A model generated the notes under the pieces. The model was not told where the DNA came from. It searched no databases and was given only the letters and a program-made list of their open reading frames with translations. A program made the position numbers and the translations under genes. Below, in pieces: positions 1 to 7,671 of a stretch of DNA of 64,000 bases; positions within the stretch are counted from its first letter, which is position 1; every line of letters begins with the position of its first letter. Location of the stretch: positions 62,001 through 126,000 of the forward strand of contig JACKEP010000014.1 in assembly GCA_020632915.1 (NCBI GenBank), in the 5' to 3' direction. This stretch comes from Alphaproteobacteria bacterium. Lineage in GTDB: Bacteria > Myxococcota_A > UBA796 > GCA-2862545.

Positions 1-1
1 G

Positions 2-265
2 GGCCTGGTCCACCGGTGGGACCACTGGGACGACGCCACCCACAGCTGGAAGACGCTCGACACCATCGACGTCACCAGCCGCAAGCCGCTCACCGGCGGC
101 GCCGACCTCGGCTTCCGCACCTGGTCGCGCAAGGAGCGCCTGCTGGAGGGCTGGTGGCGCGTGGTGGTGGTGACGAAGGAGGAGTCGCTGGAGATCGGGC
201 GCACGTCGTTCTACGTGGAGGCCACCGAGGGCGACCTGCCGTTCGTCACCCGCGCCTGGGACTGA
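2..265 (+). CDS. DUF2914 domain protein, C-terminal part
   Basis: This frame is open from the window edge to a TGA at 263-265, giving the last 87 residues of a protein whose start lies outside. The visible part reads as the end of a DUF2914 domain: a VHRWDHWDD stretch, then GFRTWSRKE, GWWRVVVVT and a final IGRTSFYVEA strand. This matches the family pattern of His-Arg-Trp, a Trp-Ser-Lys turn and a closing phenylalanine strand. DUF2914 has no established biochemical role; members are often membrane-associated or exported. The last 20 nt overlap the 3' end of the convergent purK gene. The short track reading in another frame here is a shadow. Confidence 0.75.
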   Translation, partial: GLVHRWDHWDDATHSWKTLDTIDVTSRKPLTGGADLGFRTWSRKERLLEGWWRVVVVTKEESLEIGRTSFYVEATEGDLPFVTRAWD

Positions 266-1334
266 TCACGTTGACGTGACCCATCTTGCGGCCCGCCCGC
301 GCCTCGGTCTTGCCGTACAGATGCACCTTGGCGTGGGGCTCGGCGAGCCACGTGGGCACCTGGTCGACGTCGTCCCCCAGCAGGTTGGTCATCACCGCGT
401 CGCCCACCCGCGCCACAGACCCGAGCGGCAGGCCGGCCACGGCGCGGGCGTGCTGCTCGAACTGGCAGGTGACGGCGCCGTCCTGGGTCCAGTGACCGGA
501 GTTGTGGGGACGGGGGGCCAGCTCGTTGACCAGCACCTGGCCGTCGTGGGTGACGAACATCTCGACGCCGAGCACGCCCACGTAGTCGAGCGCCTCGACG
601 ACGGTGCGGGCGATGGCGTCGGCCTCGGTGCGCACCGTGTCGGACACGTCGGCGGGCACGATCGTCTGGTGGAGGATGTGGTCGCGGTGGCGGTTCTCGA
701 CGAGCTCGTAGGCGGCCACCTCGCCGCGGAACCCGCGCGCCACCACCACCGACGCCTCGAGCCGGAAGTCGACGAAGGCCTCGACGATCGCGTCGAGCTC
801 GGCCTTGTCGCCGGCGATCACGCGCCAGGCGTCCGCGGCGTCGGTGCCCGGTCGCACGATCGTCTGGCCCTTGCCGTCGTAGCCGAACCGCGCCGTCTTG
901 AGCACGCACGGGCGCCCGAGGGCGTCGGCGGCCGCGGCCACCTCGGCGGCGTTGGACACCGCGCGCCAGCCGGTGGTGGGGATGCCCGCGTCGCGCAGGA
1001 AGGTCTTCTCGGACACGCGGTGCTGGCAGATGCCGAGGGCGGCCGGACCGGGCCGCACGGGCACCCGGCCGGCGAGGAACGCCGCCGTGCGCGCCGGCAC
1101 GTTCTCGAACTCGTAGGTGACGACGTCGACCGTGGCGGCGAACCGCGCCAGCGCGTCCTCGTCGTCGTAGGCCGCGCGCGTGTAAAGGTCGGTGACGAGC
1201 GTGGCGGGACCGGGCTCGGGCGCGAACACGTGGGTGCGCAGCCCGAGGGGTGCGGCGGCCAGCGCGGTCATCCGCCCGAGCTGGCCCGAGCCGAGCATGC
1301 CGATCACGGACCCTGGAGACAGCGGATGGCTCAT
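246..1334 (-). CDS. purK: N5-carboxyaminoimidazole ribonucleotide synthase PurK
   Basis: PurK is an ATP-grasp enzyme of de novo purine synthesis. It uses ATP and bicarbonate to carboxylate AIR to N5-CAIR in the cytoplasm, and PurE then isomerises the product. The 362 residues match the usual family length. Visible signatures are the N-terminal GMLGSGQLGRM nucleotide-binding turn, TYEFENVP near residue 73, the ATP-grasp loop KTARFGYDGKGQ around 145-156, and NELAPRPHNSGHWT near 268-281. The ATG at 1334 overlaps the purE TGA by 4 nt (ATGA), so the two genes form a translationally coupled operon with purE first. The stop overlaps the convergent DUF2914 gene by 20 nt. Confidence 0.97.
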   Translation of the reverse strand: MSHPLSPGSVIGMLGSGQLGRMTALAAAPLGLRTHVFAPEPGPATLVTDLYTRAAYDDEDALARFAATVDVVTYEFENVPARTAAFLAGRVPVRPGPAALGICQHRVSEKTFLRDAGIPTTGWRAVSNAAEVAAAADALGRPCVLKTARFGYDGKGQTIVRPGTDAADAWRVIAGDKAELDAIVEAFVDFRLEASVVVARGFRGEVAAYELVENRHRDHILHQTIVPADVSDTVRTEADAIARTVVEALDYVGVLGVEMFVTHDGQVLVNELAPRPHNSGHWTQDGAVTCQFEQHARAVAGLPLGSVARVGDAVMTNLLGDDVDQVPTWLAEPHAKVHLYGKTEARAGRKMGHVNVISPRRG

Positions 1335-1834
1335 GCGGCCCCCTCGTCGACGGGAATCTCGGCGACGCCCTCGGTCTGCGCGGCGCGCCAGGCGATGAGG
1401 CGTGCCGCGAGGTCGGCGTCGTGCAGGGCGAGGATGGACGCCGCGAGCAGGCCCGCGTTCTTCGCGCCCGACGTGCCGATCGCCAGCGTGCCCACCGGCA
1501 CGCCGCCGGGCATCTGGACGATCGACAGCAGGCTGTCGAGCCCCGACAGCGCCTTGCTCTGGACCGGCACGCCGAGCACCGGCAGGTGGGTCATGGCCGC
1601 GACCATGCCGGGCAGGTGCGCCGCCCCCCCTGCCCCGGCGATGATCACGTGGATGCCGCGCTCGTGGGCGCTGCGCGCGTAGGCGACGAGGCGATCGGGG
1701 GTGCGGTGGGCGCTGACGATGCGGCGCTCGCAGGACACGCCGAGCGCGTCGAGCATGAGCGCGGCGTGGCGCATCGTGGGCCAGTCGCTCTGGCTGCCCA
1801 TGATGATGCCGACGGGCGGCGTGGGAGCGGTCAT
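1331..1834 (-). CDS. purE: N5-CAIR mutase PurE, class I
   Basis: PurE converts N5-CAIR to CAIR in purine biosynthesis. The ATG at 1834 gives 167 residues, the normal size for this small octameric enzyme. Longer readings through the upstream repeat are not credible because they would translate the hexanucleotide repeat into low-complexity Arg/Ser or Asp/Pro runs. Family motifs are clear: GIIMGSQSDWPTM at the N-terminus, the catalytic-loop SAHRTP, and AGAGGAAHLPGM followed by VLGVPVQSK. Having PurK immediately downstream fits the class I (N5-CAIR mutase) type. The gene diverges from arfB across a 289-nt spacer that is mostly hexanucleotide repeat. Confidence 0.96.
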   Translation of the reverse strand: MTAPTPPVGIIMGSQSDWPTMRHAALMLDALGVSCERRIVSAHRTPDRLVAYARSAHERGIHVIIAGAGGAAHLPGMVAAMTHLPVLGVPVQSKALSGLDSLLSIVQMPGGVPVGTLAIGTSGAKNAGLLAASILALHDADLAARLIAWRAAQTEGVAEIPVDEGAA

Positions 1835-1900
1835 GCAGGCCTCCGGGCCCCCTCCGGGTATCGCCCGCCCCCCACGCTGCAACCCCCTTCCCTTCCCCTG

Positions 1901-2076
1901 CCCGATCCCGATCCCGATCCCGATCCCGTGCCCGTGCCCGTGCCCGCGGGTCTGGGGCGTCGATCGGGATCGGGGTCGGGATCGGGATCGGGATCGGGGT
2001 CGGGATCGGGGTCGGGATCGGGGTCGGGATCGGGGTCGGGATCGGGATCGGGATCGGGATCGGGATCGGGATCGGG
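1901..2076. repeat. Hexanucleotide (CCCGAT/ATCGGG) inverted repeat array
   Basis: The purE/arfB divergent spacer holds a C-rich arm (about 1901-1946, CCCGAT units decaying to CCCGTG) and a G-rich arm (about 1961-2076, roughly 19 units of GGGATC alternating with GGGGTC). The C-rich arm is the reverse complement of uninterrupted units at about 2038-2075, so a perfect stem of about 27 bp is possible. The regularly spaced G3/G4 tracts could also form G-quadruplexes. The array fills the region where both promoters must lie. Frames through it yield only artificial low-complexity peptides, so I treat it as non-coding. Confidence 0.9.
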
Positions 2077-2123
2077 CACCCGCGTGCGCTGGCGGTCGAC
2101 GCGCCAGCGTGTCACGGTCCCGC

Positions 2124-2555
2124 ATGGCCGGACCCCTGACCATCCACGAGCGCCTGGAGATCCCCGCAGCGGATCTGTCGGTGAGCTACGTCCGCGCCGG
2201 CGGGCCCGGCGGCCAGCACGTCAACACCTCCGACACCGCCGTGCGCTTGCGCTTCGCCCTCGACGCGAACACCACGCTGCATCCGACGGTCAAGGCGCGC
2301 ATCAAGGCCGCCCACCCGAGCCTGGTCACCCAGGACGGCGAGCTGCTCATCCAGGCCGACCGCCACCGCAGCCAGACGATGAACCTCGACGACGCGTGCA
2401 GCCGGCTGGTCGACATCGTCCGCAACCACCTCGTACCGCCCAAGCCGCGTCGCCCCACGCGCCCCACGAAGGGCAGCCAGCAGCGCCGCCTCGCCGCCAA
2501 GACGCGACGGGGCGCGATCAAGCAGCACCGGGGCAAGGTCGGTCGCGACGACTGA
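2124..2555 (+). CDS. arfB: Alternative ribosome-rescue factor ArfB (YaeJ-type peptidyl-tRNA hydrolase)
   Basis: ArfB hydrolyses peptidyl-tRNA on ribosomes stalled at the end of non-stop mRNAs. It resembles release-factor domain 3 with a basic tail that enters the empty mRNA channel. The 143-residue product has the catalytic GGQ motif in RAGGPGGQHVNTSDTAVRLR (residues about 26-45). Its C-terminus is rich in Lys/Arg (RRPTRPTKGSQQRRLAAKTR and beyond), as expected for YaeJ/ICT1-type proteins, and the length of about 140 fits. The ATG at 2124 is chosen because everything upstream in this frame is the hexanucleotide repeat. It is convergent with the alcohol dehydrogenase gene, 6 nt away. Confidence 0.95.
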   Translation: MAGPLTIHERLEIPAADLSVSYVRAGGPGGQHVNTSDTAVRLRFALDANTTLHPTVKARIKAAHPSLVTQDGELLIQADRHRSQTMNLDDACSRLVDIVRNHLVPPKPRRPTRPTKGSQQRRLAAKTRRGAIKQHRGKVGRDD

Positions 2556-2561
2556 CCGCGC

Positions 2562-3716
2562 TCAGGGCAGCGCGCGGTAGAACCCCTCGACGTCGGCGGC
2601 GGTGACCGGCACCGGGTTGAAGCCGGCGGTCCACTGACCCGCAGCGTCCTCGGCCAGCGCCGGCACGTCGCGCGAGCGCACGCCGATGCCCGCGAGGTCG
2701 GCGGCCACGCCCAGCTGCGCCAGCAACCCCTCCAGCGCGACGGCGAGCCCCTCGGGTCCGTCGACGCCCGCGATCGCCGCCAGCGGCGCATAGCGGTCGG
2801 CGACCGCGGGGTGAGCGCCGTTGAACCGGATCACGCCGGGCGCCATCCACGCCACGGCGAGGCCATGGTCCAGATCGAAGCGCGCCGTCAGCGGGTTGGC
2901 GGCGGCGTGGGCCGCCCCCAGCATGCTCGCCTCGATGGCCTGGCCCGCCTGACACGCCCCCAGCAGCAGCTGCGTGCGCGCCGCCAGGTCGTCGGGGCGC
3001 TCGACGGCGCGGGGCAACGCCGGCCACAGCCGCGCGAACGCCTGGGTGGCCACCATGCGGCTGGCGTCGGTGCCCGCCGTGGTCACGGCCGTCTCCAGCG
3101 CGTGCACGAGCGCGTCGAGGCCGGCGGTGATCGTGACCGACCGGGGCGCCGACAGCGTCAGGTCGGCGTCGAGGATCGCCGTGCGGGGCATCGCCGTGGT
3201 GGCGCCGCAGGCCATCTTGCGGTGGTCGGTGGCGCGGCTGATCAGCGCGAACGACTGCACCTCCGACCCCGTCCCCGCCGTGGTCGGCACGGCCACGAGG
3301 GGCGGCAGCGGCCGCGGCGCCTTGCCGAAGCCCCACCAGTCCTCCATCACGCCGCCGTTGGCGACCAGGAAGCCGACGGCCTTCGCCGTGTCGAGCGCGC
3401 TGCCCCCACCGAGCGCCACGAGCCCGTCCGCCCCGGCGCGCGCGTAAGCGTCCGCGCCTCGCGCCGCATCGGCCGACGTCGGGTTCGGCACGACGCCGTC
3501 GAACACGTCGACTGCACAGCCCGCGGCAGCGAGCACCTCCGCGGCGCGACCAGGCCAGCCCGTGGCGACGAGCCCCGGGTCGGTCACCAGCAGCACCCGC
3601 GACATCCCGGCCTCGCGCACCGCCGGCGGCAGCAGCGCGAGCACGTCCCCGATCACGACCTCCGCAGGCCGGGCGCCATGCCGGGAGGGCAGCCCCGGCA
3701 GGCGGTCGTGGGTCAC
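2562..3716 (-). CDS. Iron-containing (group III) alcohol dehydrogenase family protein
   Basis: This is a cytoplasmic NAD(P)-dependent oxidoreductase of the iron-type alcohol dehydrogenase family, 384 residues, with no signal peptide. Seen in order: the GGGSALDTAKAV dinucleotide-binding loop near residue 100, PTTAGTGSEV, an Asp in ILDADLTLS and a His in GLDALVHALE (first two metal ligands), then GAAHAAANPL and DLDHGLAVAW supplying the other two histidines. The substrate cannot be read from sequence; family members act on diols, lactaldehyde, butanol or glycerol. The GTG start at 3716 overlaps the TGA of the upstream propeller gene by 4 nt (GTGA), making it the third gene of a coupled operon. 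Confidence 0.9.
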   Translation of the reverse strand: MTHDRLPGLPSRHGARPAEVVIGDVLALLPPAVREAGMSRVLLVTDPGLVATGWPGRAAEVLAAAGCAVDVFDGVVPNPTSADAARGADAYARAGADGLVALGGGSALDTAKAVGFLVANGGVMEDWWGFGKAPRPLPPLVAVPTTAGTGSEVQSFALISRATDHRKMACGATTAMPRTAILDADLTLSAPRSVTITAGLDALVHALETAVTTAGTDASRMVATQAFARLWPALPRAVERPDDLAARTQLLLGACQAGQAIEASMLGAAHAAANPLTARFDLDHGLAVAWMAPGVIRFNGAHPAVADRYAPLAAIAGVDGPEGLAVALEGLLAQLGVAADLAGIGVRSRDVPALAEDAAGQWTAGFNPVPVTAADVEGFYRALP

Positions 3717-5209
3717 TTCCCGTCCACCGCGTACAGGTGGGTCTGGGTCTGGACGTAGAGCACGCCGTTGGCGAGCACGGGCGTGCCGTAGATCGGTGCG
3801 GTGAGCGCGATCTGATCGACCACGGCGTACTTCTTTCCGGTCTTGAGCACGTGCAGGATGCCGTCCTCGTCGCCCACGTACACGTACTTGCCGGCGACGT
3901 ACGGCGAGCCCCAGATGTGGGCGCCGCAGTCGTGATCCCACAGCAGCGCCCCGGTCTTGGCGTCGACGGCGTAGAGGTGGCCGCCGTAGTCGGCCGTGTA
4001 GACCACGCCCTTGTACACGGCTGGCGTCGAGATCGAGCGACCGATGCCGTCGAACCGCCACACGACCGTGCCGTCGGGCTTGACCGCGGTGAGCTGGCCC
4101 ACGCCGACCCCGTGCTCCGGGTCCTGGCCGATCGCGGCGTAGATCAGGCCCTCGGCGTAGACCGGCGTGGCGATGAACTCGCTCGGGCCCGGCGGCGTGG
4201 CGTACTTGACCGGCACGCCGTCCTTCGCCCGGTACTCGGGCTTGTTGCCGTCGACGCGCCAGCGCTCGTGGAGCACCGACAGGCCGTCGTCGTCGACCGG
4301 GTCCACGTCGAAGGCGTGCAGGAAGCCGTCGCCTCCGCCGAAGATCACCTCCTGCGGCACGTCCTTCGTGGCCGGCACCAGCATCGGCGTGGACCAGTTG
4401 GAGTGCATCGTGTGCTCGGAGATGGCGCTGTCCTCCTCGGCCACGAGCGCGCCGGTGTTCCGGTCGAGCACGATGAGCGCCGGGGAGAACGGCGACGGCA
4501 GGTCGAGGTGGGACCAGTCGGTGCCGTTGGACGTGGTGACGAACAGCTTGTCGCCCACCACGAGCACCGAGCTCGACGTGACGTTGTGCGGGAACACGCC
4601 GAGCTCGTTCGGCATGTCGTAGACCCAGAGGATGTCGGCGTCGATGGCGGGGTCGAGCGTGGGCTCGGGCATGCCCGGCGCCACCATGTACTCGGCCTCG
4701 TCGGTGAAGCCGTCGTTGCCGTCCTTGAGCCCGTCGACGTCGAGCGCCACGACCTCGCCGCGGTTGGTGACCACGTACGCGACGTCGCCCACCACCTGCG
4801 GCGAGCTGCACACGCCGAGGAACTCCCAGTCGTTGACCTTGCCCGAGCCGAGCTTGGGGACGGTGAGCTGCCAGAGGAAGTCGCCGCTGGCCTCGTCGAA
4901 CGCGAGCACCACCGAGTAGTCGCCGGACAGATCCGGCCGACGCTCGAGCGCGTTGTTCGTGCCGACGAACACCTTGCCGCCCGCCACCGTGACGTTGCCG
5001 TAGGCCTGGGAGCCGAGCTTGGCGACCCACTTGACCCCGTCGGTGGTGGACAGATCGACCGTCTCCGTGCCCGGCTGGAACGCGCCCGGGTCGAAGCCCT
5101 TGGGCGCCTTCTTCTCGGTCGACACCATGTTGCGGGAGGTGCCCTGGCCCCACATCGGCCAGTCGGCGGCGTGCGCAGGAGTGGCGAGCAGCAGCAGCAG
5201 CGCGATCAC
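3713..5209 (-). CDS. Exported PQQ-like beta-propeller protein (operon gene 2)
   Basis: The product is 498 residues with a short signal peptide (hydrophobic IALLLLLATPAHA, cleavage after ALA/AHA). It then carries repeated propeller blades of the type GxVxALDxxTGxxLW, for example SVVLAFDEASGDFLW, LYAVDAKTGALLW and the closing THLYAVDGK. Such WD40/PQQ-like propellers (BamB or PQQ-dehydrogenase fold) can be scaffolds, binding proteins or enzymes. I see no calcium-Asp/Glu plus Cys-Cys arrangement typical of true PQQ alcohol dehydrogenases. The start is the GTG at 5209, sharing GTGA with the stop of gene 1. Longer upstream readings are out-of-frame overlap with that gene. Gene 3 is the alcohol dehydrogenase. 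Confidence 0.88.
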   Translation of the reverse strand: MIALLLLLATPAHAADWPMWGQGTSRNMVSTEKKAPKGFDPGAFQPGTETVDLSTTDGVKWVAKLGSQAYGNVTVAGGKVFVGTNNALERRPDLSGDYSVVLAFDEASGDFLWQLTVPKLGSGKVNDWEFLGVCSSPQVVGDVAYVVTNRGEVVALDVDGLKDGNDGFTDEAEYMVAPGMPEPTLDPAIDADILWVYDMPNELGVFPHNVTSSSVLVVGDKLFVTTSNGTDWSHLDLPSPFSPALIVLDRNTGALVAEEDSAISEHTMHSNWSTPMLVPATKDVPQEVIFGGGDGFLHAFDVDPVDDDGLSVLHERWRVDGNKPEYRAKDGVPVKYATPPGPSEFIATPVYAEGLIYAAIGQDPEHGVGVGQLTAVKPDGTVVWRFDGIGRSISTPAVYKGVVYTADYGGHLYAVDAKTGALLWDHDCGAHIWGSPYVAGKYVYVGDEDGILHVLKTGKKYAVVDQIALTAPIYGTPVLANGVLYVQTQTHLYAVDGK

Positions 5210-7464
5210 GGCGCCTCCTCGACGTCGGTCAGGGCCAGGTCGTCGACGTAGACCTTGTGGATGTTGCGGGGCGAGAAGCCGTAGATGCCGGGGCTGCCCG
5301 ACGTGTGGCCGCCGGGGTGGTCGACCTCGATCGTCCAGGCGGCGGGCTCGTCGGTGCCGCGCTCCCAGACCTTGCCCTTGACGTGGGCCACGCCCTCGTC
5401 GTCGACGGTGACCTGGGTCTTGAGGCGGTACCACACGCCGGCCTTGGCCACGAACGGCACGGACTCCTTGAGCCGCTCCTGGTTGGAGCTGACCTCGAGC
5501 ACCCGCTGGTTGGCCTTGAGCGCGATGAGGTAGCGCTGGTTGACCAGGCCCACCGCCGACATCTGCCGCTTGTCGCCGTCGGACATCACGTCGGCCGACA
5601 GCACGTAGTCGTGCTCTTCGGGGTGGCCGAGGAACGTGACCGCGCGCTGGAAGAGCATGTTCGTCAGCGTCTTGGCCAGCACCTGCTCGCCGCCGACCTC
5701 GCGCACCTCCCACTTGAACCGCGCCCCGATCCACGGCAGCGGCGGGTAGGCGAACGGCCCCTCGGGGCTGGAGGCGTCGAGCGTGTAGCTGTCGAAGTCC
5801 TCGGTGAACGGGACCCCCACCACGGTGCGTCCGCGGGTGGTGCCCTCCATGCCCTTGGCCCACACCTTCCACGCGCCCGCCGACAGCGTGGCGTCGTCGT
5901 TGGCGACGAGCGCGCCCTTGTCGAAGTGGGCGTCCATCTCGGACTTGACCTTGGCGGTGGGCGGGATCCAGGGCTCGGCCTTCTCGGCCGGGACCTGCGC
6001 CACGATCACGCCGTGGTCGTCGAGCAGATCGACGGTGAGCGGCTGACGCTCGCCCGGTCGGAGCAGCACCTCGGCGGGCCGCACGCGCGCAGCGACCGCC
6101 TTGCCCGGCGTGGGCGGCGGCGGGGGGGGCGGCACGGCGGTGAGCGGCCGCGCCTCGCCGAAGACGTACAGCTTCTCGGTGGTGGCGATGAGGATGCGCC
6201 CATCGGAGATCGCAGGGGCGCCGAGCGCGCTGCCGGCGAGCTGGACGCGGTGGAGCAGCTTGCCGCCGTCGCGACCGGCGCTCACGATCGACAGCGAGCC
6301 ATCGGGCAGCGGCACGTACAGGCGGTTGTCGGCCCACACGGGCGCGCCGTGCAGGGCGTCGGCGCCGATCTTGATCGACCAGACCGTGGCGCCGGTGGCC
6401 GCGTCGAGGGCCCACAGCTCGCCGGTGACCGACAGCTGGTAGAGGATGCCGTCCTTGACCACCGGCGACGACGAGAACCCGGCGATGTCGCGGCGCCACT
6501 TCTCGCCGTCGAGGATCGGCGTGGTGCCCTCGTCGCCTGGACCGGGCGCGTGGGTGGGCGCGTCCAGGTCGATGGCGACGAGCCGGCCCATCAGCGTGGA
6601 GTCGAGGTTCTGCATGTGGTGGGCGGCATAGAGCATGTGGCCGTCGACCACGGGCGAGACGTTGACGCCCCCCACCGACATCGGGAACCGCCACAGCGGG
6701 TCGCCGGTGCGCACGTCGACCGCGACGATGTTGCCGCAGCCGGTGCCCGCGTACATCACCTCGTGGCCGTCGTGCTCGGCGACGTAGGGCGTGGACCAGG
6801 AGCTGTCCTTGGGGGTGATGCCCGGCGTGGACACCCACACCGCCTCGCCCGTGCGCTTGTCGAAGGCGTAGAAGCGGTCGCGGGCCGGGCCCTGGGCGCC
6901 CCAGGCCGCGGTGATCGCGTGGACGATGACGAAGTCGTCCTGCAGGATCGGCGCGCCGATGCGGCCGTTGGGGAACGTCAGGCGGCCCCACGCGTCCATC
7001 ATCGACACCTGCCAGCGCTCGGTGCCGTCGGGCGCGTACGACGTGAGCAGACCCGGCGTGGTGAGCAGGTAGACGTCGCCGGTGACGGGGTCGAGCCCGG
7101 GCGAGCCGATGCTGTAGCGGTTGTAGACGTTGTCGGAGACGAAGTCCCGGAAGGTCTTCTCCCAGATCAGGTCGCCGGTGAGCTCGTCGAAGACGTCGAG
7201 CACCTCGTAGACGTCGGCACCCGTGCCCCGGTAGCCGAACAGGTAGACGCGCCCGTTGGCCACGAGCGGCGTGCCGCGCGCCATGACGTCGGCGGTCCAC
7301 AGCAGGTGGTCGCCCTCGGGCGAGAAGCTGTCGACCAGGCCCGTCTCGTGGGACACCCCCACCTGATCCGGTCCGCGCCAGGACACCCACGGGTCGGCGG
7401 CGGCGAGCCCCGGCACCAGCACCGCCACCAACAACATGGGAAGGGTCAGGGTGCGTCCGTGCAT
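5206..7464 (-). CDS. Exported PQQ-like beta-propeller with C-terminal jelly-roll-like domain (operon gene 1)
   Basis: This 752-residue exported protein has a signal peptide (LTLPMLLVAVLVPGLAAA, residues about 6-23). A PQQ-like propeller fills residues about 25-435, with blades such as LVAIDLDAPTH, LWALDAATGATVWSI and KLYVFGEARPL. A proline-rich hinge (VPPPPPPPTPGK) follows, then an Ig-like stretch. A domain from about residue 535 starts VPFTEDFDSYTLD and ends NIHKVYVDDLALT, resembling concanavalin/LamG-like or DUF1080-type jelly rolls. A carbohydrate-binding or polymer-related role is possible but not shown. It leads the operon with 3713-5209 and the alcohol dehydrogenase, and is divergent from the propeller gene at 7672. 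Confidence 0.85.
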   Translation of the reverse strand: MHGRTLTLPMLLVAVLVPGLAAADPWVSWRGPDQVGVSHETGLVDSFSPEGDHLLWTADVMARGTPLVANGRVYLFGYRGTGADVYEVLDVFDELTGDLIWEKTFRDFVSDNVYNRYSIGSPGLDPVTGDVYLLTTPGLLTSYAPDGTERWQVSMMDAWGRLTFPNGRIGAPILQDDFVIVHAITAAWGAQGPARDRFYAFDKRTGEAVWVSTPGITPKDSSWSTPYVAEHDGHEVMYAGTGCGNIVAVDVRTGDPLWRFPMSVGGVNVSPVVDGHMLYAAHHMQNLDSTLMGRLVAIDLDAPTHAPGPGDEGTTPILDGEKWRRDIAGFSSSPVVKDGILYQLSVTGELWALDAATGATVWSIKIGADALHGAPVWADNRLYVPLPDGSLSIVSAGRDGGKLLHRVQLAGSALGAPAISDGRILIATTEKLYVFGEARPLTAVPPPPPPPTPGKAVAARVRPAEVLLRPGERQPLTVDLLDDHGVIVAQVPAEKAEPWIPPTAKVKSEMDAHFDKGALVANDDATLSAGAWKVWAKGMEGTTRGRTVVGVPFTEDFDSYTLDASSPEGPFAYPPLPWIGARFKWEVREVGGEQVLAKTLTNMLFQRAVTFLGHPEEHDYVLSADVMSDGDKRQMSAVGLVNQRYLIALKANQRVLEVSSNQERLKESVPFVAKAGVWYRLKTQVTVDDEGVAHVKGKVWERGTDEPAAWTIEVDHPGGHTSGSPGIYGFSPRNIHKVYVDDLALTDVEEAP

Positions 7465-7633
7465 GGGGGCCTCTGGGCTGGTCGGGGCAGGGGGTATCAC
7501 GGACGGCGGGCCCGACCGCTGGCGCCTCGTGAGGATGCGTCTCGCGCGGCCCCAGGCGGAGGAACGCACGACCCGGCTCGCGCGTTCCCAGGGGAGGACC
7601 GCCACCGACCGCCCCCGAGGCCCTGCCGACAGG

Positions 7634-7640
7634 GTTAGGC
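7634..7640 (+). promoter_or_regulatory. GTTAGGC element upstream of 7672 gene
   Basis: GTTAGGC followed by T lies 31 nt before the ATG at 7672 in the 207-nt divergent spacer. Read as TTAGGCT it contains TAGGCT, a plausible high-GC minus-10 box. The same heptamer occurs 19-26 nt before three other start sites in this window. No convincing minus-35 box is visible 16-18 nt upstream. Confidence 0.4.
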
Positions 7641-7671
7641 TGGCCCCCGTCCCGACCCCCCAGAGGCGCCC

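Noticed and set aside
1350..2115. Low-complexity Arg/Ser or Asp/Pro proteins read through the 1.9-2.1 kb repeat
   Set aside because: They are translations of a non-coding hexanucleotide array in three frames; purE and arfB have proper starts on either side.
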